DNA from: Methanothermococcus okinawensis IH1
Lineage (GTDB): Archaea > AGJL01 > Methanococci > Methanococcales > Methanococcaceae
Assembly (NCBI RefSeq): GCF_000179575.2
Contig: NC_015636.1
Span: 372,001 to 436,000, forward strand
Length of the DNA stretch: 64,000 nucleotides
Direction: 5' to 3'
Shown here: positions 16,625 through 23,974 of the stretch, piece after piece
Numbering within the stretch: the stretch's first letter is position 1
Layout: the number at the start of each line of letters is the position of its first letter
Notes under the pieces: model-generated
Database searches by the model: none
What the model was told of the DNA's origin: nothing
What the model saw: only the letters and a program-made list of their open reading frames with translations
Position numbers and translations under genes: made by a program

Positions 16625-17431
16625 TTATCTCCTCCTTCTATTTCTTCTATTAAATAACTCATCATACCACTCAGAAGGATTAATCCAAGGGGTAGCACAA
16701 AGCCCAACAACCAATAATAATATTCCAGATGCTCCAAGCACGATATTTTTTGTAGTAACAGCATTGATTCCTTTTGTGTCGTATAACTCTAATCTTGCTT
16801 TGTATGTTCTACCAACTGGATTACCATCTTCACAGTTTAACCCATCAACAATTATCTGAACTGTCGAATCATCAGCAGATTTCAATAGAATGTTTGGAGT
16901 CACAGGAATTTCAATTTTATATGCTCCTGTTGCGTTGTCATACTCTTTATTGTAATAACAAATATCCCCACTACTCGTCCTGATGACAACCCTACCTGAA
17001 TTATTTTTAAGAACCCCATCTACTGCATTATAATATACTACGATATTATCAACATTCTTTAAAACAGACCTATTAACATCCCACCTAAAAAATGTCTGAG
17101 TCCCTGAACATGACCCCAATTGATTTTTAGTATCTGTAATTACATAGTCCCATCCACTCATTGAAACAACAGGTAATCCATACCTATATTGACCATTCCA
17201 ATACTCAGCTGATTTGCCAAGTATTGTGCTTGAATTAGTATCTGCACTTGATGCAACTAATGTATTTACACCAACATTACCCGCTGTTTTCATCATATAT
17301 CCAACCCCAGCAGGTAATAAAAGACCAACCACTATAACTACCAAAAAACACAGTGCAGCCGACCTTTTAGCCACTCCAACAGCATGCTTCTTAACTTTAT
17401 AAGAAACACGCTTTAAAGAATATTTACTCAA
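16625..17431 (-). CDS. Membrane-anchored surface protein with two transmembrane segments
   Basis: A 268-residue protein from TTG 17431, chosen for GAGGTGG six bases upstream. A basic N-terminus (KRVSYKVKKHAVGVAKR) leads into a transmembrane helix (about 25-45). A beta-rich extracellular domain with Cys pairs and sequons follows, then a second transmembrane helix (IVLGASGILLLVVGL, about 235-250) and the tail FNRRNRRRR. It could be a spike or envelope protein. The 114 bp to the upstream gene (17432-17546) contain TATA-like AT stretches and could hold the promoter of the structural operon. Confidence 0.65.
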   Translation of the reverse strand: MSKYSLKRVSYKVKKHAVGVAKRSAALCFLVVIVVGLLLPAGVGYMMKTAGNVGVNTLVASSADTNSSTILGKSAEYWNGQYRYGLPVVSMSGWDYVITDTKNQLGSCSGTQTFFRWDVNRSVLKNVDNIVVYYNAVDGVLKNNSGRVVIRTSSGDICYYNKEYDNATGAYKIEIPVTPNILLKSADDSTVQIIVDGLNCEDGNPVGRTYKARLELYDTKGINAVTTKNIVLGASGILLLVVGLCATPWINPSEWYDELFNRRNRRRR

Positions 17432-17546
17432 AATATACCACCTCAAAAAACTTACATAATATACTTTACAAAAAAAAGAATATATAACTATCAAAAACGC
17501 CCTAAATGTCTTAAATGTCCTAAATGTCAAAAAATAAAAAAAGTAA

Positions 17547-17843
17547 TTAAAAATTATTATCCTCAAAAGCAAAATAATCCACATCTTTATATTTAACAGA
17601 AACCAAATAGAACTCATAACCATCCGAGCTTCTAAGAACCCTCAAACACAGATGATTACCTTTTCTCGTTGTTATATTAAAACTAATATTCACAAATTCC
17701 CCTTCATCAATAGACAAAGAATCAACATCAAAATTATTTACAAAATCCTCAGCTTTTTTCTTAACCTTTTGTCTTAAATCATCCCTAACTGTATGACTTA
17801 TAATATCTCTAATCTGAATAGCAGTATTTGGAACTAACAACAT
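17547..17843 (-). CDS. Unknown small protein following the replication-like gene
   Basis: A 98-residue soluble protein from ATG 17843 (MLLVPNTAIQ), starting 4 bp after the stop of the 17848-19134 gene, so probably translated with it. Mixed alpha/beta with an acidic middle; no motif recognised. It is the last gene before the likely promoter gap of the membrane-protein operon. Confidence 0.55.
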   Translation of the reverse strand: MLLVPNTAIQIRDIISHTVRDDLRQKVKKKAEDFVNNFDVDSLSIDEGEFVNISFNITTRKGNHLCLRVLRSSDGYEFYLVSVKYKDVDYFAFEDNNF

Positions 17844-17847
17844 AATA

Positions 17848-19134
17848 TCAAACCTTTTTAAACGATAACAGCATAGATTCATACTCTTTTTGAGAATCCT
17901 CACTACCTAATGTAAATCTCGAATAATCAATCTCATAACCACAATGCTCACAAACATGTTTAAAACACTTATCGGAATACCTCATAATCGAACCACATTT
18001 AGGACATCTATAATATCCTTGAAGTGATAATCTTATCCTCTGAACTGTATCTGACCACCTCCAAAGACCCTTTTTTCCACCCAACTCTTTTTCAAGAGGA
18101 ACTATTAACCTTCGAGACTTTAACCTTTCCCTAAGCCCCTTTGTATGAAAATCAAAAGACAAAACATAAGCCCGACCAAACAAGATAGTCTTTACTAAGT
18201 CCAATGGCAATTTCCACCATTCAGCATAATCCTGAATCACATCCTCACAAGTCAAAGGCAAAGGCTTCAAAGTTTTAAAATCAAATCCAAATAGTCTATA
18301 AGATTGCTCAATTCCATATTTCACTGAATTAACCAAATAATCTACATCACCAGAGAGCCACATTCTTGAAACTTCAGAATTCCAAGTAAATTCATGTCTA
18401 TTAATTCCAGCTCCTTTTTGATAACGTTTCCACTGAATATGAACACTTTTTTTATCTGGTGTGTAATACTCAGTTTGAGTCAAATCACCATAAACTTTAA
18501 GATAATTATGTTTTCTTTCATCAGTTATATGTCGAAACTGAAGAGACTCACAATGTAACCATTCAACACATACCTCAGCAGATTGAACTGATAACCTAAC
18601 CAACTCAGAAATGTCATAACCCCTAAAAATATCAAAAATATCAATACCAAATAATTTTTTTAAGTAATAAACATACTCAATCTTAAAATGCTCAAGTCTA
18701 TCAACAAACAACCTACAAAACTCCCTTAACAAACTATCATTTTCATCTTCAAGAACATCAATGGGCAATACATTATCATCTTTATATGAGTCCTGATAAG
18801 GATTTAAGCCATGCTCCTTCATAAATAACCTATTAACATTAAAATAACCCCTTGCCCTGTAAGGACTTCTTAAAGATATTGATAAAGATGCTATTTCCCT
18901 ACCATCTAATGACTTTTCAATATCATCCTCACTCCAAACCTCAACCGGAACTCGAAAATGAAAATCTCCTCTTTTACCTCTACCCTCCGAAACTCTCTGA
19001 AGAAATTGCGGAAACTCCTCCTTTAATCTCTCATATACCTTCTTATTAAAACTATTACCTAATTTAGAATATAAAAAGGGTATATCCATAGTGAGATACA
19101 CCCTATCTATAACTATTCTCCTCTCAGAGCTCAC
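17848..19134 (-). CDS. Candidate replication initiator with C-terminal zinc ribbon
   Basis: A 428-residue protein, the largest of the element. The central part (about 215-270) has KSVHIQWKRYQKGAGINRHEF, reminiscent of the K-G...R-x-E strand pattern of phage and plasmid replication initiation factors. Residues about 378-402 form a zinc ribbon (CPKCGS...CEHCGY). I do not see a clear HUH pair or a catalytic tyrosine motif, so the initiator assignment rests on size, position and the ribbon. GTG 19134 overlaps the end of the preceding gene, and GGTG lies upstream. Confidence 0.45.
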   Translation of the reverse strand: MSSERRIVIDRVYLTMDIPFLYSKLGNSFNKKVYERLKEEFPQFLQRVSEGRGKRGDFHFRVPVEVWSEDDIEKSLDGREIASLSISLRSPYRARGYFNVNRLFMKEHGLNPYQDSYKDDNVLPIDVLEDENDSLLREFCRLFVDRLEHFKIEYVYYLKKLFGIDIFDIFRGYDISELVRLSVQSAEVCVEWLHCESLQFRHITDERKHNYLKVYGDLTQTEYYTPDKKSVHIQWKRYQKGAGINRHEFTWNSEVSRMWLSGDVDYLVNSVKYGIEQSYRLFGFDFKTLKPLPLTCEDVIQDYAEWWKLPLDLVKTILFGRAYVLSFDFHTKGLRERLKSRRLIVPLEKELGGKKGLWRWSDTVQRIRLSLQGYYRCPKCGSIMRYSDKCFKHVCEHCGYEIDYSRFTLGSEDSQKEYESMLLSFKKV

Positions 19135-19537
19135 CCTTAAACACCTTCAATACATCCTCTTCTGAAACTCCATAATCTTTACCAAGTAATTTTAAAGTTG
19201 TTAAACTTACACCACTAGCTTTAACTTTTTTTAATTCTTCTATCTTATTCAACCTTGCACCCTCATCTATCGAATTTCTAAAATCTTTATTATTATTGTA
19301 TGCCTCAACTATCTTCAATACATCCCAATGAGTCAAATGCAATTCTTTTGATAACTCCCTAGATGGACAGTTAGCATAAGAAGAAATCAAAACATATCCC
19401 GAATTCGCAGGGTCAAATGAATGTATTATTTTAGAAGTATCATCTTTCACAGAACTATGTGGATACGAAACAATCTTACCATAAGACAAGTTAATCCTCA
19501 CTGGCTTAGGTATCTTATCCAAATCAATTAATGCCAC
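19124..19537 (-). CDS. Unknown protein with C-terminal HTH-like module (copy 1)
   Basis: A 137-residue protein. GTG 19537 is preceded by GGAGGTGAATAAA. The last 30 residues (KASGVSLTTLKLLGKDYGVS...VLKVFKGEL) match in pattern the tail of the next gene upstream (RGASESTIRCYAKDLGLS...VDKVLSGGE). Both read like a compact helix-turn-helix (xGxSxxTxK..xKDxGxS). Residues 60-80 (LSKELHLTHWDVLKIVEAY) may be a second HTH. Probably DNA-binding; it overlaps the replication-like gene. Confidence 0.55.
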   Translation of the reverse strand: MALIDLDKIPKPVRINLSYGKIVSYPHSSVKDDTSKIIHSFDPANSGYVLISSYANCPSRELSKELHLTHWDVLKIVEAYNNNKDFRNSIDEGARLNKIEELKKVKASGVSLTTLKLLGKDYGVSEEDVLKVFKGEL

Positions 19538-19538
19538 T

Positions 19539-19958
19539 TTATTCACCTCCTGACAATACTTTATCAACTACATCATCAGACAATCCTAAATCCTTAGCAT
19601 AACACCTTATTGTTGATTCACTTGCTCCTCTCTTTAACATTGATTTTAATTCCCATATTTTGCCATTGGTATATAGACAATCAAAAAACTCCTTAAAACT
19701 CTCATTTACAACCATTGCATCATAGAATTCTTTAAGAATTGAAATTGGAATATTCACAATATAACCCATAGACCCATCTTTTTTCTTGTATGAGTGAACA
19801 CTATCTAAAAATAGCGTTATTCTACCTTCCTTCGAATCATCTGGATAATACTTTCCATCTTCAGCCTTAGACTGACCTCTTTCAATTATCATCTGCACAT
19901 CATTCCTAAACAATTTACCATAAATTACTGCTCTTTTTTCTTTTGCATCATATTTCAT
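19539..19958 (-). CDS. Unknown protein with C-terminal HTH-like module (copy 2)
   Basis: A 139-residue protein, beta-rich in its first half (KRAVIYGKLFRNDVQMII). It ends in the same HTH-like module as the gene just downstream (see 19124-19537). The spacing of 1 bp to that gene and a 4 bp overlap with the upstream gene indicate an operon. The shared tail points to a domain duplicated within the element. Confidence 0.55.
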   Translation of the reverse strand: MKYDAKEKRAVIYGKLFRNDVQMIIERGQSKAEDGKYYPDDSKEGRITLFLDSVHSYKKKDGSMGYIVNIPISILKEFYDAMVVNESFKEFFDCLYTNGKIWELKSMLKRGASESTIRCYAKDLGLSDDVVDKVLSGGE

Positions 19959-20215
19959 GATTCCAACCTCACAACTTGATAATTTCCATTTAAATAAATT
20001 ACTTTAATATAATCTCCCTGTTTCAAATTATTAGTCCTCAACGGAAGAATATATTTATCACGACCATCTGAAACGATGTATTTATATAATGTAACAAACT
20101 TACTACCCAATGGCTCACAGTATATATTATATTCAACAACTTTGATTCTTTCAGGAGCAAAACCTCCAACAACTTTAAACTCTCGAAATATTGCAGATTT
20201 TCTAACTTCTCTCAC
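19955..20215 (-). CDS. Unknown small beta-rich protein
   Basis: An 86-residue protein with alternating hydrophobic strands (KVVGGFAPERIKVVEYNIY, GDYIKVIYLNGNYQVVRL), suggesting a small beta barrel such as an OB or SH3-like fold; this is only a reading of the pattern. GGTGAAAAT is upstream, and it overlaps both neighbours by 4 bp. Confidence 0.5.
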   Translation of the reverse strand: MREVRKSAIFREFKVVGGFAPERIKVVEYNIYCEPLGSKFVTLYKYIVSDGRDKYILPLRTNNLKQGDYIKVIYLNGNYQVVRLES

Positions 20216-20433
20216 ATATTTTCACCTCCAAGAATCAACTGGAAGTGTTTCCGATATAATTGAGTTTTAATATCAACCTTCTTTTTAACTTTTTCAAACT
20301 CTTCTTTTGAAACATTTTTAATTTCACAACCAAAACCATCAAACAAATCTTTCTTTTTTTGGAAATCTATCCTACTCCTTGCACAACCATATGACTCAGG
20401 AACTCCCTGGACCAATACAATATAATATATCAT
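20212..20433 (-). CDS. Unknown small protein
   Basis: A 73-residue protein from ATG 20433, preferred over ATG 20448 because GGTG sits at the right distance. It starts with MIYYIVLVQGVPESYG, followed by a lysine-rich helical half. No family recognised. It is coupled by a 4 bp overlap to the gene downstream. Confidence 0.45.
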   Translation of the reverse strand: MIYYIVLVQGVPESYGCARSRIDFQKKKDLFDGFGCEIKNVSKEEFEKVKKKVDIKTQLYRKHFQLILGGENM

Positions 20434-20444
20434 GGATAACACCT

Positions 20445-20681
20445 TCAATCAATAAATTCAGAGCACAGTTCAATTATAGAAACAATCTTCTCAATTTCAT
20501 TATCTTCAAAACCCCTTAATTTCAAGCTATTAACAAAACTCCTGTAATCCTCAGGATAATAGTATGCATATGAAGCAGTTATTTCATTATCCTCAACTTT
20601 CTCAAACTCAACAAATGGAGCCAAAAAACCACAATCGCTATCAATAATATATTTTATTTTAATCCTTAATTCTGACAACAT
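20445..20681 (-). CDS. Unknown small acidic protein
   Basis: A 78-residue acidic protein (many Glu/Asp, YYYPEDYRSFVNSL) with no membrane segment. Start MLSELRIKIK. It lies in the same minus-strand series and resembles nothing I recognise. Confidence 0.45.
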   Translation of the reverse strand: MLSELRIKIKYIIDSDCGFLAPFVEFEKVEDNEITASYAYYYPEDYRSFVNSLKLRGFEDNEIEKIVSIIELCSEFID

Positions 20682-20691
20682 AATATCACTA

Positions 20692-21024
20692 TCATAACAT
20701 AACTTCAGAGCTCCGACAGGTTAGTATCAAATAATTTTTGAAACATCCTCCATATTTTTCTAAATTTACAAGCTCAAATTTCATATCATTAATTAACTGC
20801 TTATTAATACGCTTAGCCCAATACCTTTCATCATCTAACTTAAAATATGGAGCTTCAAACTCTATTCTAACAGTATTGCCTTCTACTTTAATGTCACTAC
20901 AATTATTATAATCCCACAAATCACTTTTTATATACTCCAAAGCCTTTATTGCTAATTCCCTCTCAAAATCAGAATATACATTTTTAATCACTGCACTTAT
21001 TCTTCTTTTATCTTCACTCAACAT
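20692..21024 (-). CDS. Unknown soluble protein
   Basis: A 110-residue protein from ATG 21024 (MLSEDKRRIS), with GAGGATGAT at a good distance; it begins 1 bp after the stop of the DUF2080-like gene. It contains SDFERELAIKALEYIK (helix) and a strand-rich middle (IKVEGNTVRIEFEAPYF). No family recognised. Confidence 0.5.
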   Translation of the reverse strand: MLSEDKRRISAVIKNVYSDFERELAIKALEYIKSDLWDYNNCSDIKVEGNTVRIEFEAPYFKLDDERYWAKRINKQLINDMKFELVNLEKYGGCFKNYLILTCRSSEVML

Positions 21025-21025
21025 G

Positions 21026-21187
21026 TTAATCATCCTCTTCTTTTTTGCTGTTAAGTTTAATCTTAACTTCATATTCCACTCCAATATATTCTGCTGGAAC
21101 ATATATTGCCCCTGAATTTCCAGACTGCCTAACTATTCCACTCTGAACAAAGTATCTTTCTGATTTTGATTTTCTACCTCTTGCCAT
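21026..21187 (-). CDS. DUF2080-like small DNA-binding protein (AbrB-type hairpin)
   Basis: A 53-residue protein: MARGRKSKSERYFVQSG..., then RQSGNSGAIYVPAEYIGVEY. The GNSG-x-IYVPxEYxG pattern is that of DUF2080 proteins, small AbrB/SpoVT-like proteins found with transposons and plasmids of methanogens. AAAAGGTGAAACT precedes the ATG. It is the first gene of the minus-strand operon and probably its repressor or a partition-type regulator. Confidence 0.7.
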   Translation of the reverse strand: MARGRKSKSERYFVQSGIVRQSGNSGAIYVPAEYIGVEYEVKIKLNSKKEEDD

Positions 21188-21354
21188 AGTTTCACCTTTT
21201 ATATAACGAACTACTTCTAATATTCGCAGTAGTAATTATTGATAAGACAAATATATAAAGCTTTCTATAATCGAATTAATTCAATATATAAAAGTAATAT
21301 TATATATACAAAAAAAATTAATTTAAGAAATAAAATTAATGCAAAAGGGACAAA
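21188..21354. promoter_or_regulatory. Divergent promoter region of the element
   Basis: A 167 bp gap between divergent genes. On the plus strand, TATATAAAAG (about 21280) and TATATATAC (about 21303) are candidate TATA boxes for the wHTH gene. On the minus strand, CTTTATATATTTG (about 21252-21264) serves the DUF2080/replication operon. As the only divergent junction in the element it is probably its main control point. Confidence 0.5.
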
Positions 21355-21720
21355 ATGCTACTAAAAATTCTATCAAGAAAATATACAAAAAAACTCCTTA
21401 ACATGTTAAATGATAAAGGGAGAGTAAGCTATGGAGAACTAGAAAACACTCTAAAAATAAGTAGTAGCACACTATCACAAATACTAAAAGAATTACAAGA
21501 TTATAACTTAATAACCTACAAAAAAGTTGCAGAAAATAAAAGAATACCAAAAAAATATTATTCACTAACTGAAAAAGGAAAAAAGGCACTAATATTTTAC
21601 AAATTAGAACAAGAATTAGAAAAATTAGATGAAAACCAAAATATCATAATAAAATACCAAATAATAAACAGTAAAAATCACACCGTTATCAACAATGCTA
21701 ATGTTGTTAATATAAAATAA
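21355..21720 (+). CDS. Winged-helix transcription regulator of the element
   Basis: A 121-residue protein. GRVSYGELENTLKISSSTLSQILKEL (about 22-47) is a clear HTH, followed by the wing ITYKKVAENKRIPKKYYSLTE and a C-terminal helix, in the manner of PadR/HxlR/ArsR-type regulators. The tail HTVINNANVVNIK resembles a remnant upstream of 10867. It is transcribed away from the main operon, so it probably controls lysogeny or copy number. AAAAGGGACAAA precedes the ATG. Confidence 0.75.
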   Translation: MLLKILSRKYTKKLLNMLNDKGRVSYGELENTLKISSSTLSQILKELQDYNLITYKKVAENKRIPKKYYSLTEKGKKALIFYKLEQELEKLDENQNIIIKYQIINSKNHTVINNANVVNIK

Positions 21721-21722
21721 TC

Positions 21723-22334
21723 GTGGGTGGTATTGTGGGTTTTATAAAGAAAATTATTAATTTAATTTATGGAAATAAAAACAAACAAAAGAAGCCTAAA
21801 ACATACGAAAAAGACGAAAGATTTATTTCTCCAAGAAAAGAATATAATCAATACCACCAAAAGAAAAACGAAAAAACAAAAAAATTGAATCATTTACAAA
21901 AGGAGAAGCTTTTGAAAATTATATTGAAAACAACTTATTTCCAGAAAAATACTTCATTTTATTAAGCAAAACTCACAACTATGAAACAAATAATAAAAGA
22001 TATGTGGAAGATTCTTTAAAGCCTGATTTAAAGTTTAAAGACAAAAAAACTGGAAAGATTTTTTTATGTTGAATGCAAATACAGAAGTAAATTATACCAA
22101 GATAAATTTCACTGGGCTAAAAGTAATGAACAATCTAACAGATACAGAACCATAGAAAAAAAAGAAAACATACAAACATATATTGCCATGGGACTTGGAG
22201 GAACTCCAGAAAATCCAGATAATGTTTATTTAATGCCACTAAATGAAATCAAATACAACGCTCTTTTCCCAAGTGTTTTAAAAAATTGGGAAATTACAAA
22301 CAAATATGATGTTTTTAAAATCATAAATCCTTAA
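21723..22334 (+). pseudogene. Frameshifted copy of the PD-(D/E)XK nuclease
   Basis: GTG 21723 opens a frame that should continue as FTKGEAFENYIENNLFP... and ...SLKPDLKFKDKKTGKIF-YVECKYRSK. Two frame breaks interrupt it: one A too few in the run at 21878-21884, and one T too many in the run at 22059-22065 (T7, where the intact copy at 11120 has T6). The last 280 bp are almost identical to 11108-11385. The end overlaps the integrase gene convergently. Either a decayed gene or sequence errors in homopolymers. Confidence 0.75.
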
Positions 22335-23196
22335 ATATCCGACTCATGGTTTTGTTTAAATCATTTTTCATAGTGTCCCTATCTGGATGCAAATACTTCG
22401 AAGTAATAGCCATGCTAGAATGACCCATAAGTTTAGATAACACTTGCAAATTCATTCCATGCTTACAAGCTAATGTTCCAAATGTATGACGCAATACATG
22501 AGGAGTAACCTTTACAGACAAACCTTTTGAAACTTCTCTTAGATAATCCCTATACTCACAAATATGACCTTCTGAAAGTTTATATCCATTTTTATTAACA
22601 AGCTTATCAGTCTTAGGATTCAACATTTCTCTATGTTTTATATAATTACTCAAAAAAGGATAAAGTTCATCACAAATAAAAACCATTCTATCTTTATTCC
22701 CTTTACCTCCTCTAATATATACCAACCTATCTTCTAAGTGAATATCATTCATTGTAATATTTTTAAACTCCGATATCCTAACTCCAGTCGTTAAAATAAA
22801 CAGAGTATATACATAATAAAGATAATCTTTAATGTTAGAAAGCAAAATATTAACTTCTTCCTCATTAAGAGATATATCTCTCCCGTTATTCTGCAACTTC
22901 AAGGATTTAACATACAACTTTATATTATTTTGAAGAATATATTTATATTCAACACACCAATCTAAAAACCTTGAAACATCCTTTAATCTTTTAACAACTG
23001 TATCTTTTGAAACTTTTGATAAATACGAATTATAAAAAAATATTGCATCATCAACAGTTATATCATCCCAAGACTTATCTGGAAAAAATTCCATGAAAAT
23101 ATGTAAAGAACTTCTATATCTCTTTAAAGTCTCTTTACTCTTTGAAGAATGAAAATCCAAATACTTCCTGACTAATTCTTTAGATACTTCATTCAA
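22321..23196 (-). CDS. int: Tyrosine recombinase / integrase
   Basis: A 291-residue protein. An N-terminal SAM-like core-binding domain (about 1-95) is followed by the catalytic domain with TGVRISE (Arg), GGKGNKDR (Lys), TPHVLRHTFGT (HxxR), LMGHSS (His) and SKYLHP (Tyr nucleophile). All catalytic residues are present, so it looks active. The start is TTG with GAGGTGG upstream. It lies about 630 bp from attR, downstream of the RHH gene in the same operon. It is the XerC/D-like archaeal type, not the SSV type whose gene is split on integration. Confidence 0.92.
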   Translation of the reverse strand: MNEVSKELVRKYLDFHSSKSKETLKRYRSSLHIFMEFFPDKSWDDITVDDAIFFYNSYLSKVSKDTVVKRLKDVSRFLDWCVEYKYILQNNIKLYVKSLKLQNNGRDISLNEEEVNILLSNIKDYLYYVYTLFILTTGVRISEFKNITMNDIHLEDRLVYIRGGKGNKDRMVFICDELYPFLSNYIKHREMLNPKTDKLVNKNGYKLSEGHICEYRDYLREVSKGLSVKVTPHVLRHTFGTLACKHGMNLQVLSKLMGHSSMAITSKYLHPDRDTMKNDLNKTMSRIFKDL

Positions 23197-23208
23197 AATT
23201 CCACCTCT

Positions 23209-23754
23209 TTAATCCTTAGGAATTATCTCATAATTATCATCAACAACGGGCAACATTTCATCACGAAGCTTAAAATAAATATCTCCATCTTCCCCTATTT
23301 TTCTTTCAACCAATGCGTTAAACTCCTTATCACTCTCTATCAACACCCTAAACTCCCTTTGAAGTGAATAATTTTTTTCCAAACCTAAACGATTTACAAA
23401 TTCAGAAAATGACCACCACTTATAAGCATCCTCATTCATCAAATAAATTAATTTTTCTTTTAATTTCAAAACATTATAACTTGAAACTGAATTATACATA
23501 ATTTCTTTTATTTTATCCAACTCAGATGCTGTATTTTCTTGCAAATCATCTGTCTTAACAGTCAAACTATCCAACTTATTACTTACTTCTTCTAAAAGAT
23601 AATTAAACCTATCAACAACATTTCTATTTTCATAGGTAAATCTCATAGCATATCTGACAAAAGAGCTTAAAGTCATGCCAAACTCTCTTGCCATATCTTG
23701 AAATTCTTTCAACTCTTTTTCATCTTTGAATGTTATCTTCCTACCGACAACCAT
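23209..23754 (-). CDS. RHH/coiled-coil DNA-binding protein next to the integrase
   Basis: A 181-residue protein from ATG 23754 (GGTGG upstream). The N-terminus KITFKDEKELKEFQDMAREF...SSFVRYAMRF looks like a ribbon-helix-helix domain (about 5-45). A coiled coil (about 50-90) and a second domain (SFSEFVNRLGLEKNYSLQREF) follow. It is the first gene of the int operon and lies 45 bp from the right arm repeat, so it probably controls integration or excision. Confidence 0.6.
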   Translation of the reverse strand: MVVGRKITFKDEKELKEFQDMAREFGMTLSSFVRYAMRFTYENRNVVDRFNYLLEEVSNKLDSLTVKTDDLQENTASELDKIKEIMYNSVSSYNVLKLKEKLIYLMNEDAYKWWSFSEFVNRLGLEKNYSLQREFRVLIESDKEFNALVERKIGEDGDIYFKLRDEMLPVVDDNYEIIPKD

Positions 23755-23798
23755 ATATACCACCAATAACATTAGTATATAAGTGTAATTAGAACAAC

Positions 23799-23821
23799 TA
23801 AAAATATACCTAAAAGGTATA
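23799..23821 (+). repeat. Right arm repeat of the element
   Basis: Identical in 23 bp to 11544-11566. It contains TATACC-TAAAA-GGTATA, lies 7 bp inside the right core and upstream of the RHH gene, so it could double as an operator for the int operon. Confidence 0.65.
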
Positions 23822-23824
23822 AAA

Positions 23825-23914
23825 AGCTATGGATGATGAGAGTTACCCCCGCTGACTGAGATGTATACATTAATATATCTCAGGATGACGACATCAGCAC
23901 TGTCTGACACAGCT
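23825..23914 (+). ncRNA. C/D box sRNA used as the element's integration site
   Basis: Box C ATGATGA (23833-23839), a 12 nt guide GAGTTACCCCCG, D' CTGA (23852), a 7 bp internal hairpin (CTGAGAT/ATCTCAG), C' ATGACGA (23885), a 12 nt guide CATCAGCACTGT, and D CTGA (23904). The present ends AGCT/AGCT can pair 4 bp. With the host sequence left of attL (GGTAGTT, 11511) and AGCTACC (23911) the original terminal stem would have been 7 bp. The D' guide could base-pair with a GGGGGUAACU segment of archaeal 23S rRNA; this is inference. Confidence 0.7.
23829..23845 (+). repeat. attR: right 17 bp core of the element
   Basis: ATGGATGATGAGAGTTA, identical to 11521-11537. The core covers box C and the first six guide bases of the sRNA, so integration keeps these functional bases and swaps only the 5' terminal stem. 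Confidence 0.75.
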
Positions 23915-23974
23915 ACCATTTATAGGATTATTTTAAATATTTATATTTTCATAAATTTAATATAATGTGATATT

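Larger units (their letters stand above)
11538..23845. mobile_element. 12.3 kb integrated virus- or plasmid-like element
   Basis: Bounded by the 17 bp core repeat at 11521-11537 and 23829-23845, with identical 23 bp arm repeats just inside each end (11544-11566 and 23799-23821). It encodes a tyrosine recombinase next to the right end, a probable RHH protein, a wHTH regulator, a DUF2080-type small protein, a candidate replication initiator, small unknowns, a block of membrane and secreted proteins, and a P-loop ATPase. All genes except the wHTH and nuclease remnant are on the minus strand, tightly packed or overlapping. The membrane block plus ATPase suggests a virus with a membrane envelope or a conjugative-like plasmid. 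No tail, portal or terminase gene is seen. Confidence 0.8.
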
